From NCBI GenBank assembly GCA_016719925.1, contig JADJYC010000001.1, forward strand, positions 5,275-69,274: DNA of 64,000 bases, in the 5' to 3' direction. Under the pieces are notes generated by a model. The model did no database searches. It was given only the letters and a program-made list of their open reading frames with translations, and had not been told where the DNA came from. A program made the position numbers and the translations under genes. The stretch's first letter is position 1; every line of letters begins with the position of its first letter. This DNA is from Crocinitomicaceae bacterium (GTDB lineage Bacteria; Bacteroidota; Bacteroidia; Flavobacteriales_D; Crocinitomicaceae). This document shows positions 27,864 through 36,292 of the stretch, piece by piece.

Positions 27864-30458
27864 ATGCCCAAAACAAAACATTTTCTTTTTGTTCTGCTTG
27901 TTTTCACCGGTTCATTATCATTTGGCCAGCTTGAAAAACATATCTGGCATTTCAATACAACAAATAAAGGTTTATTTTTTGATCCGGGAAATTCATTTAT
28001 ACCAGTCGTTACAAATTCCAGTTATACTCCTTTTGGCGGTGAAGGATGCGGTGTAGTCACACATCCAATAACGGGTGTCCTTCAATTTTATTCAGACGGA
28101 ATGATTTGTGCAGACAGAAATGATGATGTCATGCCGAATGGTTCGGGTTTATCTGGTTTATCTTCTTCAATCAGCAATGGAAAGGCTTGTCTTGTTCCGG
28201 GTTATTGTGACCGTTATTATTTATTCAGCAATTCATACACGCATGAAGCCAACACTACCGGTTCAGTTTATTACAGTGTTGTAGACATGAATTTGGTTGG
28301 CAACGGCGTTGTTGGAAATGAACTTGGAGACATTCTCGCAGGTCAGAAAAATATTTTTGTTGCAACAGGGATTTCAGAAGCAATTGAAATTATTCCAAAA
28401 ACAAATTCACATGAATATTGGCTCTTGATTGGAAAGAACGTAGCCAATCAAATTGAAATTTATAATGTAACTGCGTCCGGAATATTACTTCACTCTACCT
28501 ATAATTTGCCATATGTACTCAGTGATATGCGGGCAATGGTATATTGTGAGCAAAACAATAAAGTAGCTTTGGCAAGTTGTATTGAAATGAATCCAACCGT
28601 AATTATGGATTTTGATCCGGCAACCGGAATTGTAACATCAACTTTTCAAATTCCTGGAACACCATTTGGAACGTCACCTTTATACTGGATGGGTACAAAC
28701 GCTTTGGAGTGGTCTCCTGACGGAACAAAACTTTATATAGGTAAATACAGGACTTCGAGTCCTTCCGGCGGCGGAAAATTATTTCATTACGATTTGGATT
28801 TGCCTGCAAATCCTCCGCAGATTCTTGTTAATCTGGGAACAAATTCCAGTATAGTTTCCCGCGGTTTAAGACTTGCACCAGACGGAAAAATCTATTACAT
28901 GTATACAAATCCTTCAGGTATTGTTCAGCAACTTGGAGTTATTCATAATCCTGACGGAGATTTTGCAAGTTGTAATTTTCAGTCTAATTTTCTGAACATG
29001 GGAATTAATCTGGGCAATTCAAATTCATTTCCGTTTTTTTTAAACTGGAACAATACGCTGCCTGAAATTTCGGACACGCTGATCTCATTTGCATGTGAAT
29101 TACCGGCTTCATTTTCATTTACACCATTGGCCGGAATCACAGATTTTGAAAACGATAATCTTAGTTTTTCAGTGGACAATATTTCAGGAGGAACAGTTTC
29201 TGTTTCAGGTTCAGATATTTTATTTACACCAACACCTGGCTTTGTCGGATTAACGTCGTTTGAAGTTGTTTATGAAGATGATTTTTGTTTTCCTTTAACA
29301 GATTCATTTGTTGTAGAACTGGAGGTTGATATGACAGGTGGAACACTGAATTTGCTTGATCAGATTGAGGCGTGTGAAAATGAAACTGTTATTTTGAATG
29401 CAGGAGGTTCATTTGCTTCTTATTTGTGGTCAACATCAGAAAGCACATCTCAGATTTCCGTTAATTCACCCGGTATTTATTCCGTTGAAGTTGCAACTCT
29501 TTCAGGCTGCACCGCATTTGATACAACTGAGGTAATTTATTTAACAGCACAGCAGTTGAATCTGGGACCTGATATCTCAACTTGTGAAGAGGAAGTAATT
29601 ATAACTGCAGGAATTTTCAATGGAGATGTTATTTGGTTTGACGGTTCTTCCGGTTCATCAGTGTCAGTTAGTGCTTCTGGTTTAATTTATGCTGACGGTG
29701 TTGATTTGAATGGCTGTTCAAGCTCAGATACTTTGCAGGTTGTAATGTTCCCTTCTGATCCGGTTGATTTGGGTGATGATATGTTGATTTGTGATGAACC
29801 GGTTTATCTGGTTGCTGCCGGATATTCATCCGTTGTTTGGAGTACAGGAGATTTTACAGATAGTCTTCTTGTAAATTCAGAGGGTTTGTATACCGTTGAA
29901 GCAACAAATAGTTTTGGTTGTACCACATCTGATGAAATTGAAATTGATTATATCGAGGTTAGTTCTGTTTCTTTAGGCCCTGATATTTCAACGTGCTCTG
30001 ACAACTCAATCAATTTGCACACAGGAAATACTCAAGGTTCATTTTTATGGTCAGACGGAAATACCGGCGAATCAATTTTAGTTGAAGAATCAGGAGTTTA
30101 TTTTGTAGAACAAACAGTTTGCGGAATTACCATTCGTGACAGTATAGAAGTCACAATTAATACGTTGGATAAAGTTGTTTTTATTCCCAATGCTTTTACA
30201 CCTGACGGAAATAATTTAAATCCTGTTTTTGTTCCGGTGATTGCAGAAACGGGAAGTATTATCAGTTATGAGCTTCATATATTTGACAGGTGGGGTGGAG
30301 TAGTTTTTCATTCTGAAGTAATCAATGAATTCTGGAATGGCACAAACAGCAAAGGTATAGTTCAAGACGGGGTATACACATATCGAATTGCCATAGAATA
30401 TGATTGTCCGGAAGATCCGTACTGGGTTAAATTCGGACATGTAACTGTACTTAAGTGA
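27864..30458 (+). CDS. Large secreted protein with gliding-motility (CHU_C) C-terminal domain
   Basis: An 864-residue secreted protein. ATG 27864 gives the signal peptide MPKTKHFLFVLLVFTGSLSFG. The first part (about residues 20-400) has a beta-propeller-like look with repeated D-G-K-(I/L)-Y elements such as SPDGTKLYIGKY and APDGKIYYMY. Then a cadherin-like segment, and four Ig-like modules of about 69 residues that begin with an LGxDxxxC-type motif (ISTCEEE, MLICDEP, ISTCSDN, and a divergent first copy). The C-terminus starting VFIPNAFTPDGNNLNPVF is the gliding-motility-associated domain, which directs export by T9SS. Likely a cell-surface or adhesin protein. Confidence 0.85.
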   Translation: MPKTKHFLFVLLVFTGSLSFGQLEKHIWHFNTTNKGLFFDPGNSFIPVVTNSSYTPFGGEGCGVVTHPITGVLQFYSDGMICADRNDDVMPNGSGLSGLSSSISNGKACLVPGYCDRYYLFSNSYTHEANTTGSVYYSVVDMNLVGNGVVGNELGDILAGQKNIFVATGISEAIEIIPKTNSHEYWLLIGKNVANQIEIYNVTASGILLHSTYNLPYVLSDMRAMVYCEQNNKVALASCIEMNPTVIMDFDPATGIVTSTFQIPGTPFGTSPLYWMGTNALEWSPDGTKLYIGKYRTSSPSGGGKLFHYDLDLPANPPQILVNLGTNSSIVSRGLRLAPDGKIYYMYTNPSGIVQQLGVIHNPDGDFASCNFQSNFLNMGINLGNSNSFPFFLNWNNTLPEISDTLISFACELPASFSFTPLAGITDFENDNLSFSVDNISGGTVSVSGSDILFTPTPGFVGLTSFEVVYEDDFCFPLTDSFVVELEVDMTGGTLNLLDQIEACENETVILNAGGSFASYLWSTSESTSQISVNSPGIYSVEVATLSGCTAFDTTEVIYLTAQQLNLGPDISTCEEEVIITAGIFNGDVIWFDGSSGSSVSVSASGLIYADGVDLNGCSSSDTLQVVMFPSDPVDLGDDMLICDEPVYLVAAGYSSVVWSTGDFTDSLLVNSEGLYTVEATNSFGCTTSDEIEIDYIEVSSVSLGPDISTCSDNSINLHTGNTQGSFLWSDGNTGESILVEESGVYFVEQTVCGITIRDSIEVTINTLDKVVFIPNAFTPDGNNLNPVFVPVIAETGSIISYELHIFDRWGGVVFHSEVINEFWNGTNSKGIVQDGVYTYRIAIEYDCPEDPYWVKFGHVTVLK

Positions 30459-30519
30459 TATTAAGAAAGCAAGGTTCACAACTGTTTTGTTAATTCAAGT
30501 TAATACAGATACTTTCCTG

Positions 30520-30527
30520 TAAATTTG
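30520..30527 (+). promoter_or_regulatory. Candidate -7 box upstream of flippase gene
   Basis: TAAATTTG fits TAnnTTTG and lies 17 bases before ATG 30545. No TTTG is at the expected spacing. Confidence 0.35.
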
Positions 30528-30544
30528 AAGTTGAATCAGAAAGT

Positions 30545-32023
30545 ATGGGAATCATCCAACGTCAGGCCTTACGCAATTCACTCATCAATTTTATTGGTGC
30601 CGGTTTTGGAGGTTTGACGCGGCTTATTATGCCGTTGGTAACCCGCAACAATACTGAGCTTGGTTTGTTGAGTATACTTGATTCAGTTTCCGGAATTTTT
30701 GTGGCAGTATTAGGTTTAGGTTACCATCAGGTTTTACTCAAAATATTTCCGAAATACCGGAATCCTGAAAACGGCCATTATGGTTTTTTTGTACTGGGTA
30801 TTTTTTTCTCATTTCTGGGAATAACAATCAGTTTTCTTGTTTTTATTTTATTCGGAGATCAATTGCTGCGTGTTGAAACAGACATTACCTTATTTCAGCG
30901 ATTCTCGTTTCTGATTTTTCCAATGATTTTTTTCCGGATTATTTTTTTGAATGTAGACAGTTATGTAAGAATGCTCTACCAGACATTTATCGGAGTTTTT
31001 CTGGAGACATTTCTGAGCAAGGTTGTGATTGCAGCATCCATTGGTTTGTATGTTTTATTGTGGATCGATTTTGAACAGTTTGTTTATCTGTATGCGTTTT
31101 CATTTTGCATTCCGGGTTTTGTTGTTTTGATTTTTGCTTTCTTCAAAACAGAGAAAATCACCTTGCCTTCAAAAGAACTTTTTGTACCGGCAGAACGCAA
31201 GAAAATTTATGAGTATGCGCTCTTTGGAATGCTGATGGGAGCTTCTACTTCTATTGTTTTATACATTGATCAGCTTATGCTTGGAAAAATGTTGTCATTG
31301 GAAGATGTTGGAGTATACAGCATTTTGTTTTTTGCTGCCAGATTTATTTTAATTCCTTCAACAGGAATAAACCGCATTGCACAAGTAATTTTAGCTGAAG
31401 CCTGGCTTAGAAATGACAAAGAAACGATTGAAGATGTTTATACCAAAAGTTGTGTCAATCAATTATTGATTGCAGCGTTTCTTTTAGGAGTGGGATGGAC
31501 CTTACTGGATCCTGTTTTTTCTTTGCATTATAAATTTGCGGCATTTGCTGACAATAAAGAACTTTTTTTAATTCTTGGAATTGGTGTGTTGGTTGAAATG
31601 AGTACAGGAGCAAACAGCGCAGTTATCTCTACATCCAAACATTATAAATACGGCATGTATTTTACAGTTGTTCTGGCAATTTTGGCAATCGTATTAAATT
31701 ATTTTCTGATAAAGGAATATCAGCTTGTAGGAGCTGCTGTGGCTACAACGCTTGCCATGACAGCGGTGAACATACTCCGCTGGATTTTACTTTACAAAGC
31801 GTATGGATTGCAGCCGTTCAATTTTAATTTTCTGAAAGCGGTTATTCTGTCCGTTGGATTTTTGCTGATGTGTTATTTTGTGGATTATAATGCAAGTCCG
31901 TTTTTGAAAATTTCTCTAAACCTGCTTGCTGGTACCATAATTTTCTGGGGACTAGTGGTTGGTTTACACCTTTCTGAAGACGTAAACAAATGGTTGCTAA
32001 AAATGAAGAATAAGTTTTTCTGA
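30545..32023 (+). CDS. Wzx-type oligosaccharide flippase
   Basis: A 492-residue inner-membrane protein with about 12-14 membrane segments. The N-terminal MGIIQRQALRNSLINFIGAG and FGGLTRLIMPLVTR are typical of the polysaccharide-transport (MOP) superfamily; other helices such as ISIVLYIDQLMLGKMLSLEDVGVYSILF match the family. Wzx proteins move lipid-linked oligosaccharides across the inner membrane. This makes it the exporter for the glycan genes between 15 and 35 kb. Its 3' end (NKFF stop) is duplicated 128 bases downstream around a repeat element. Confidence 0.88.
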   Translation: MGIIQRQALRNSLINFIGAGFGGLTRLIMPLVTRNNTELGLLSILDSVSGIFVAVLGLGYHQVLLKIFPKYRNPENGHYGFFVLGIFFSFLGITISFLVFILFGDQLLRVETDITLFQRFSFLIFPMIFFRIIFLNVDSYVRMLYQTFIGVFLETFLSKVVIAASIGLYVLLWIDFEQFVYLYAFSFCIPGFVVLIFAFFKTEKITLPSKELFVPAERKKIYEYALFGMLMGASTSIVLYIDQLMLGKMLSLEDVGVYSILFFAARFILIPSTGINRIAQVILAEAWLRNDKETIEDVYTKSCVNQLLIAAFLLGVGWTLLDPVFSLHYKFAAFADNKELFLILGIGVLVEMSTGANSAVISTSKHYKYGMYFTVVLAILAIVLNYFLIKEYQLVGAAVATTLAMTAVNILRWILLYKAYGLQPFNFNFLKAVILSVGFLLMCYFVDYNASPFLKISLNLLAGTIIFWGLVVGLHLSEDVNKWLLKMKNKFF

Positions 32024-32155
32024 TTTACCCGCAGATATCGCAAATTAATTACACAGATTTTCGCAGAGATAAAAATTGGATCTGCGTTTTTTTCTTCGCA
32101 ACAATCAGCGCCAGTCAGCGGGAATTAATAATGAAGAATAAGCTTTTCTGATTTA
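32002..32155. repeat. 102-bp repeat element bounded by a 26-bp direct duplication
   Basis: Copy 1 at 32002-32027 and copy 2 at 32130-32155 match at 25 of 26 bases. Between them lies a 102-base segment that begins CCCGC (32028-32032) and carries GCGGG (32118-32122), with interior CAGATTTTCGCAGAG-type words and GTCAGCGGGAATTAATA near its end. A related sequence is at 15030-15125. Copy 1 holds the flippase stop; copy 2 holds the stop of the convergent YwqK-type gene. Confidence 0.75.
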
Positions 32156-33186
32156 TTCTTTTTTCTTCTTTTTATCTTTCTTTTTCTTTCCGCCACCTTC
32201 TTCAGTACCTCCGTTTTCTGTTGTTCCGTTATTGGTTGGTTTAGAACCGTCAGGTGCAATTTCCTCTCCAAACTCATTGTAATAATGTTCTTCCAGCAGC
32301 ACATCTTTTTTATATGTAGCAGTATATTTCATGGTGTTTTTGTCATCCTGATAATACTCTTCAAAAATACCGTGACGCATGTCGCCTTTGTAATTTTCAA
32401 CCGTCCATTTTTTCCGTCCATATAGAAACGCTTGAACTCTCCTTCTCTTAATCCGTTTTCATGAAATTCAGTATAAAATAATTCACCCGTGTCATAATAA
32501 TAGCTGGAAGGCCCTGTTTTTTTATCGTTTACATATTGCTGTTCTGACTCAACTTTTCCATCTTTGAAATAGGTCACATACGTTCCGTCAAACTTTCCGT
32601 TTTTGTAGCCGATTTCTTTTTTAATTGTTCCGCCCGGATAAAATTCCTGCTTTTTCCCGTTCAGTTGCCCCATTTTCCACATCTCAATTTTTTCAATGGT
32701 AGAATCAGGGAAATAATAACGCTGTTCACCGTCAGCAGCGCCCATCACAAATGTTTTTTCCCATTTCAGTGTTCCGTCTTCTCGAAAAAATTTCCAGGTT
32801 CCGTCTTCTTTACCTTGTCCTGTGGTATCATGACTTCTGACCAGATTGATGTTTCCGTTTTCATAATAAACGGTATCAACTCCATATGACCACCCATTTT
32901 TGTATTCCAGTAACATCCAAAGATTTCCGTTGTTGTGGCATACTTTACATCTGCCTGAATAAACTGCTTGAGTTTTTCTGTTGTAAACCACATCCTTGTC
33001 TTCTCCATTGATGTTTACCTTGTCAACATAAACAAGGCTTTCGCAATCAGCTACCATTCTGAATCTGGGGTCACGGCACACAGGTGGTTTAGGTCCTTCT
33101 TTAGGTTTGTCTTCAGGCGTTACAATACCCTGACCAAATGAAAAAGAAGTCAGCAACGTGATTAATACCAGCAAAAATGATTTCAT
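32153..33186 (-). CDS. YwqK/MORN-variant repeat protein (frameshift)
   Basis: A secreted protein of about 344 residues with signal peptide MKSFLLVLITLLTSFSFGQG. The body is built from repeats of the MORN-variant kind found in YwqK-family antitoxin-like proteins: YYENGNINLVRSHDT, WKFFREDGTLKWEKTF, EFYPGGTIKKEIGYKNGKFDG, TYFKDGKVESEQQY, YYDTGELFYTEFHENGLREG. The C-terminus is a low-complexity Gly/Lys tail (GGGKKKKDKKKKKE). One missing A near 32415 splits the gene. In other bacteria YwqK is proposed to counter a toxin; here no toxin partner is seen. Its stop codon lies in copy 2 of the 26-bp duplication. Confidence 0.75.
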
Positions 33187-33234
33187 ACAGAAGTGATTTG
33201 AGCGCTTAAATTAGTAAAAATTAAGCTTCAATTT

Positions 33235-33645
33235 TTATGCCGGGTTTTGTCCGGTGAAATTGGACTGCAGAATTTGCCTTACTTCAGCCGGAATAGAAAT
33301 TGTCTTACCCTGATGATAATCAAGACAAACAATAACTGATTCACCATAGGTTTTCAAAATCTTATTCTGATCGAAAACGTGATAGGAGAGTGTAAAACTT
33401 TTTTCACCAATATGGATACAGTTTACTTCAACCTTTATCTGATCTGTGAGATAAACCGGAACATGGTACTCAATGGTATTTTTCTTTACAATAAACCCAA
33501 ACTTTTTCCAGTCCCAGTCTTTGCCAAGACCACCAACAAAAAAGCCAATGCGCGCTGATTCAAAGTAATGAAGATACGCAGCATTGTGAACGTGGCCTCC
33601 CATGTCAACATCGGCAAAACGAATCTGAACAGCTGTGCTTATCAT
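33235..33645 (-). CDS. Acyl-CoA thioesterase (4HBT hotdog family)
   Basis: A 136-residue hotdog-fold thioesterase. The 4-hydroxybenzoyl-CoA-thioesterase-type motif is visible as FADVDMGGHVHNAAYLHYFESAR (about residues 9-31); the Asp and His of this loop are the expected catalytic and structural residues. The long central helix and sheet match the family. It overlaps the upstream dehydratase gene by 4 bases (ATGA). Acyl-CoA substrate unknown. Confidence 0.8.
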   Translation of the reverse strand: MISTAVQIRFADVDMGGHVHNAAYLHYFESARIGFFVGGLGKDWDWKKFGFIVKKNTIEYHVPVYLTDQIKVEVNCIHIGEKSFTLSYHVFDQNKILKTYGESVIVCLDYHQGKTISIPAEVRQILQSNFTGQNPA

Positions 33646-35519
33646 TTATCAAGGTTTTCGAAAACTGAATTGTTGCTTTTGAATTCAGGAACAATTTCTT
33701 TCATCAACTGCACAATCTCATTGTTGTTCTGATTACCAAACAACGCTGTGAGTTGTGAAATAGTTCTGGATATCTCTTCAAAATCATATTCACGAACCTT
33801 TGCCACAAGAATCTGCGGATGATGAGTAGGAATTGTATTTTCTTCTTTAGTTAGTAATTCTTCGTAGAGTTTTTCACCGGGTCTTAAACCTGTAATTTTT
33901 ATCTGAATGTCTTTGCCGGGTTCAAGGCCACTGAGTTTAATCATTTTTATAGCCAGGTCATAAATCCTTACGGACTCACCCATATCAAAAACAAAAATCT
34001 CTTTTCCTTTACCAATCATGCCAGCTTCAAGAACCAGCTGACAAGCTTCAGGAATAGTCATAAAATAACGGGTGATATTTTTATCAGTAACTGTTACCGG
34101 TCCGCCTGCTTCAATTTGTTTTTTAAAGAGCGGAATTACTGAACCATTGGATCCAAGTACATTTCCAAAACGGGTTGTAATGAATTTTGTTTTTCCAATT
34201 GAATTTGCTGACTGTGCATAAATTTCAGCAATTCGTTTGGAGCATCCCATGACATTGGTAGGGTTAACAGCCTTATCAGTTGAGATCATGACAAATTTTT
34301 CTACCTTATATTTTACTGCCAGATCAACCACATTTTTTGATCCCTGCACATTGGTCAGCAATGCTTCTGACGGATTGTCTTCCATCAGCGGAACATGTTT
34401 GTATGCCGCAGCATGAAAAACATATTGAGGTTTGAATGTCTTGAATACATTTTCAAGCCGCTCCGGATTTCGGATATCTGCAATAACAGATTCAGTAATA
34501 TGCTGTACTTTTTTTTCTATCAGTTCTCTTTCAAGTTCATAAATTGGAGATTCAGCCTGATCTAGTAATACCACCAGTTTTGGTGCATACTCAACCAGCT
34601 GTCTCACAATTTCACTTCCAATGCTTCCTGCGGCACCGGTTACAAGAATCACTTTGTTATTGAATTCTTCCATCAGCTTGTCCTGATCTAACTGAATGGA
34701 TTCTCTGCCCAGCAGATCTTCAATGCGGATAGGTTTAATCTGACCAGTTGTAAACTCGCCGTTAATCCAGTTTGTTGGTGAAGGCACATTTAATGTCTCA
34801 ACATTATTTGCCAGACAGGTGTCAATTAAAAGTCGTTTGTTTTTGTTATCCGGATTTTTTATTGCAAGAATCATCTTGCGGATATTTTTCGATTTTAAAA
34901 CATGATCAAGTTGTGAGGTATGATAAATTGGTAATCCTTCCAGTGAACTTCCTGCCTTCTTTTTATCATCATCTATAAAACAAACTACATTACCTTCCAG
35001 ATTAGCTTCCTTATCTAACGTGTGCTTTGTAATCAATCCGTAAATACCTGCGCCGTAAATTGCAGTGGGCAGTGTTTGTTTGGCACTTTTAATTCCTTCA
35101 AGATATAACAGTTTAATTGCAAATCTGAATACAAGCAGAAAACAAATGGTAACAAAAAATTCTACTACCAGAATGGACAACGGAAACAGAAATAATCCAT
35201 CAACCCAGATAAATTTAAAACTGGAAATCAGCGCGAGAATTAAAGTGCCGAAACCAACTGAAAATATAACGCCCTTAACATCCTGAGAACTTGTATGTCG
35301 TAAAATGCTGGTGTGAATCTTGAACAGAAAATAACACGCAGCTCTTACGCAAATAAATACCGGTAAACCTGTAATGAAAGTTTGATATTCTGAATTAAAC
35401 GGAAGGTTTGATGTGTCAAACCTAACCAAATAGGCAACTACCAGTGAGGCGACTGCAATGATCACATCTATTCCAAAAACAGCCCAGCGGGGCGTAATAT
35501 GTTGCGGTATCCTGATCAC
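33642..35519 (-). CDS. Nucleotide-sugar 4,6-dehydratase, CapD/WbpM type
   Basis: A 625-residue inner-membrane enzyme of polysaccharide synthesis. The N-terminal 130 residues carry about four membrane segments; residues 130-280 hold a first nucleotide-binding domain (AIYGAGIYGLITKHTLD); and the catalytic SDR domain follows (KVILVTGAAGSIGSEIVRQL). Family marks: FHAAAYKHVPLMEDNPSEA, STDKAVNPTNVMGCSKRIAE, and GLRPGEKLYEELL. Members convert UDP-GlcNAc to a 4-keto-6-deoxy sugar. GTG start at 35519. The downstream thioesterase overlaps by 4 bases. Confidence 0.9.
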   Translation of the reverse strand: MIRIPQHITPRWAVFGIDVIIAVASLVVAYLVRFDTSNLPFNSEYQTFITGLPVFICVRAACYFLFKIHTSILRHTSSQDVKGVIFSVGFGTLILALISSFKFIWVDGLFLFPLSILVVEFFVTICFLLVFRFAIKLLYLEGIKSAKQTLPTAIYGAGIYGLITKHTLDKEANLEGNVVCFIDDDKKKAGSSLEGLPIYHTSQLDHVLKSKNIRKMILAIKNPDNKNKRLLIDTCLANNVETLNVPSPTNWINGEFTTGQIKPIRIEDLLGRESIQLDQDKLMEEFNNKVILVTGAAGSIGSEIVRQLVEYAPKLVVLLDQAESPIYELERELIEKKVQHITESVIADIRNPERLENVFKTFKPQYVFHAAAYKHVPLMEDNPSEALLTNVQGSKNVVDLAVKYKVEKFVMISTDKAVNPTNVMGCSKRIAEIYAQSANSIGKTKFITTRFGNVLGSNGSVIPLFKKQIEAGGPVTVTDKNITRYFMTIPEACQLVLEAGMIGKGKEIFVFDMGESVRIYDLAIKMIKLSGLEPGKDIQIKITGLRPGEKLYEELLTKEENTIPTHHPQILVAKVREYDFEEISRTISQLTALFGNQNNNEIVQLMKEIVPEFKSNNSVFENLDK

Positions 35520-35523
35520 CTTA

Positions 35524-35531
35524 CAAAAATA
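35524..35531 (-). promoter_or_regulatory. Candidate -7 box upstream of CapD-like gene
   Basis: On the minus strand TATTTTTG fits TAnnTTTG. The expected start lies within a few bases of the GTG start, another near-leaderless case. Confidence 0.35.
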
Positions 35532-35620
35532 GGTCTAATACTACGTACTACGTATAAAATTCAAAAAAGATAGCGTTTGATTTATTCAACTGCCCGGTTC
35601 AGTCATTAACGCAAGAAGGA

Positions 35621-36283
35621 TCAGAATAAATTTGCTGAATTTTTAACCTGATTAAGATACTCTGTAAACCTTGTGAGTTCTGATTTGCGCTCCTCATCCG
35701 CAAGTCTGGCAGGAGAGAAACTGATGAACGGGTTTTTGGTCTGCATTCCAACAAAATAAAACATACCATGATGCACCGGATAAAGAATTGTTTCCAGATT
35801 TCCGTTTTTTCCGTTTGGACCGTAGGCTATTTCAGGTCCGCCTGTAGTTAATACAGCAAAAGAAATTTTATCTTTAAAAGTTCCGGAGTCATAAACTCCT
35901 TTACCTGCTCCGTATGAAAAACCCATGGCAAATACTCGGTCAACCCATCCTTTCATGATAGCCGGCACACCAAACCACCACAAAGGGAAAGTAAAAATCA
36001 ACGTATCACACCATAGAAATTTTTCCATTTCTGCTTTTACTTCCGGCGTGAACAAATCTTTCTGAAAGGCATTGGTTTGTTCAGCCTGATATTTAAAAAA
36101 ATCAGGATTGGATAATTCAAGAAAATCATGTTTATCTCCAACCGGATTAAATCCCATATTGTACAAATCACTCACTTTAACTTCAGCACCTGCAGTTTGA
36201 AAGTGAGCAACAGCCTGATCTTTCAATGCTGAGCAAAAACTCTTTTTTTCAGGATGAGCGTGGATGATCAGTACTTTTTTCAT
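35621..36283 (-). CDS. NAD(P)H-dependent quinone-type flavoprotein oxidoreductase
   Basis: A 220-residue flavodoxin-fold protein of the NQO1/MdaB-like family. Visible: VLIIHAHPEKKSFCSALKDQ at the N-terminus (phosphate-binding region) and TLIFTFPLWWFGVPAIMKGWVDRVF (about residues 98-122), the diagnostic flavin-contact helix. It reduces quinones or similar acceptors with NAD(P)H in the cytoplasm. It is 9 bases from the end of the E1 gene upstream on the same strand, and may be co-transcribed. Confidence 0.85.
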   Translation of the reverse strand: MKKVLIIHAHPEKKSFCSALKDQAVAHFQTAGAEVKVSDLYNMGFNPVGDKHDFLELSNPDFFKYQAEQTNAFQKDLFTPEVKAEMEKFLWCDTLIFTFPLWWFGVPAIMKGWVDRVFAMGFSYGAGKGVYDSGTFKDKISFAVLTTGGPEIAYGPNGKNGNLETILYPVHHGMFYFVGMQTKNPFISFSPARLADEERKSELTRFTEYLNQVKNSANLF

Positions 36284-36292
36284 CTCAATAAA

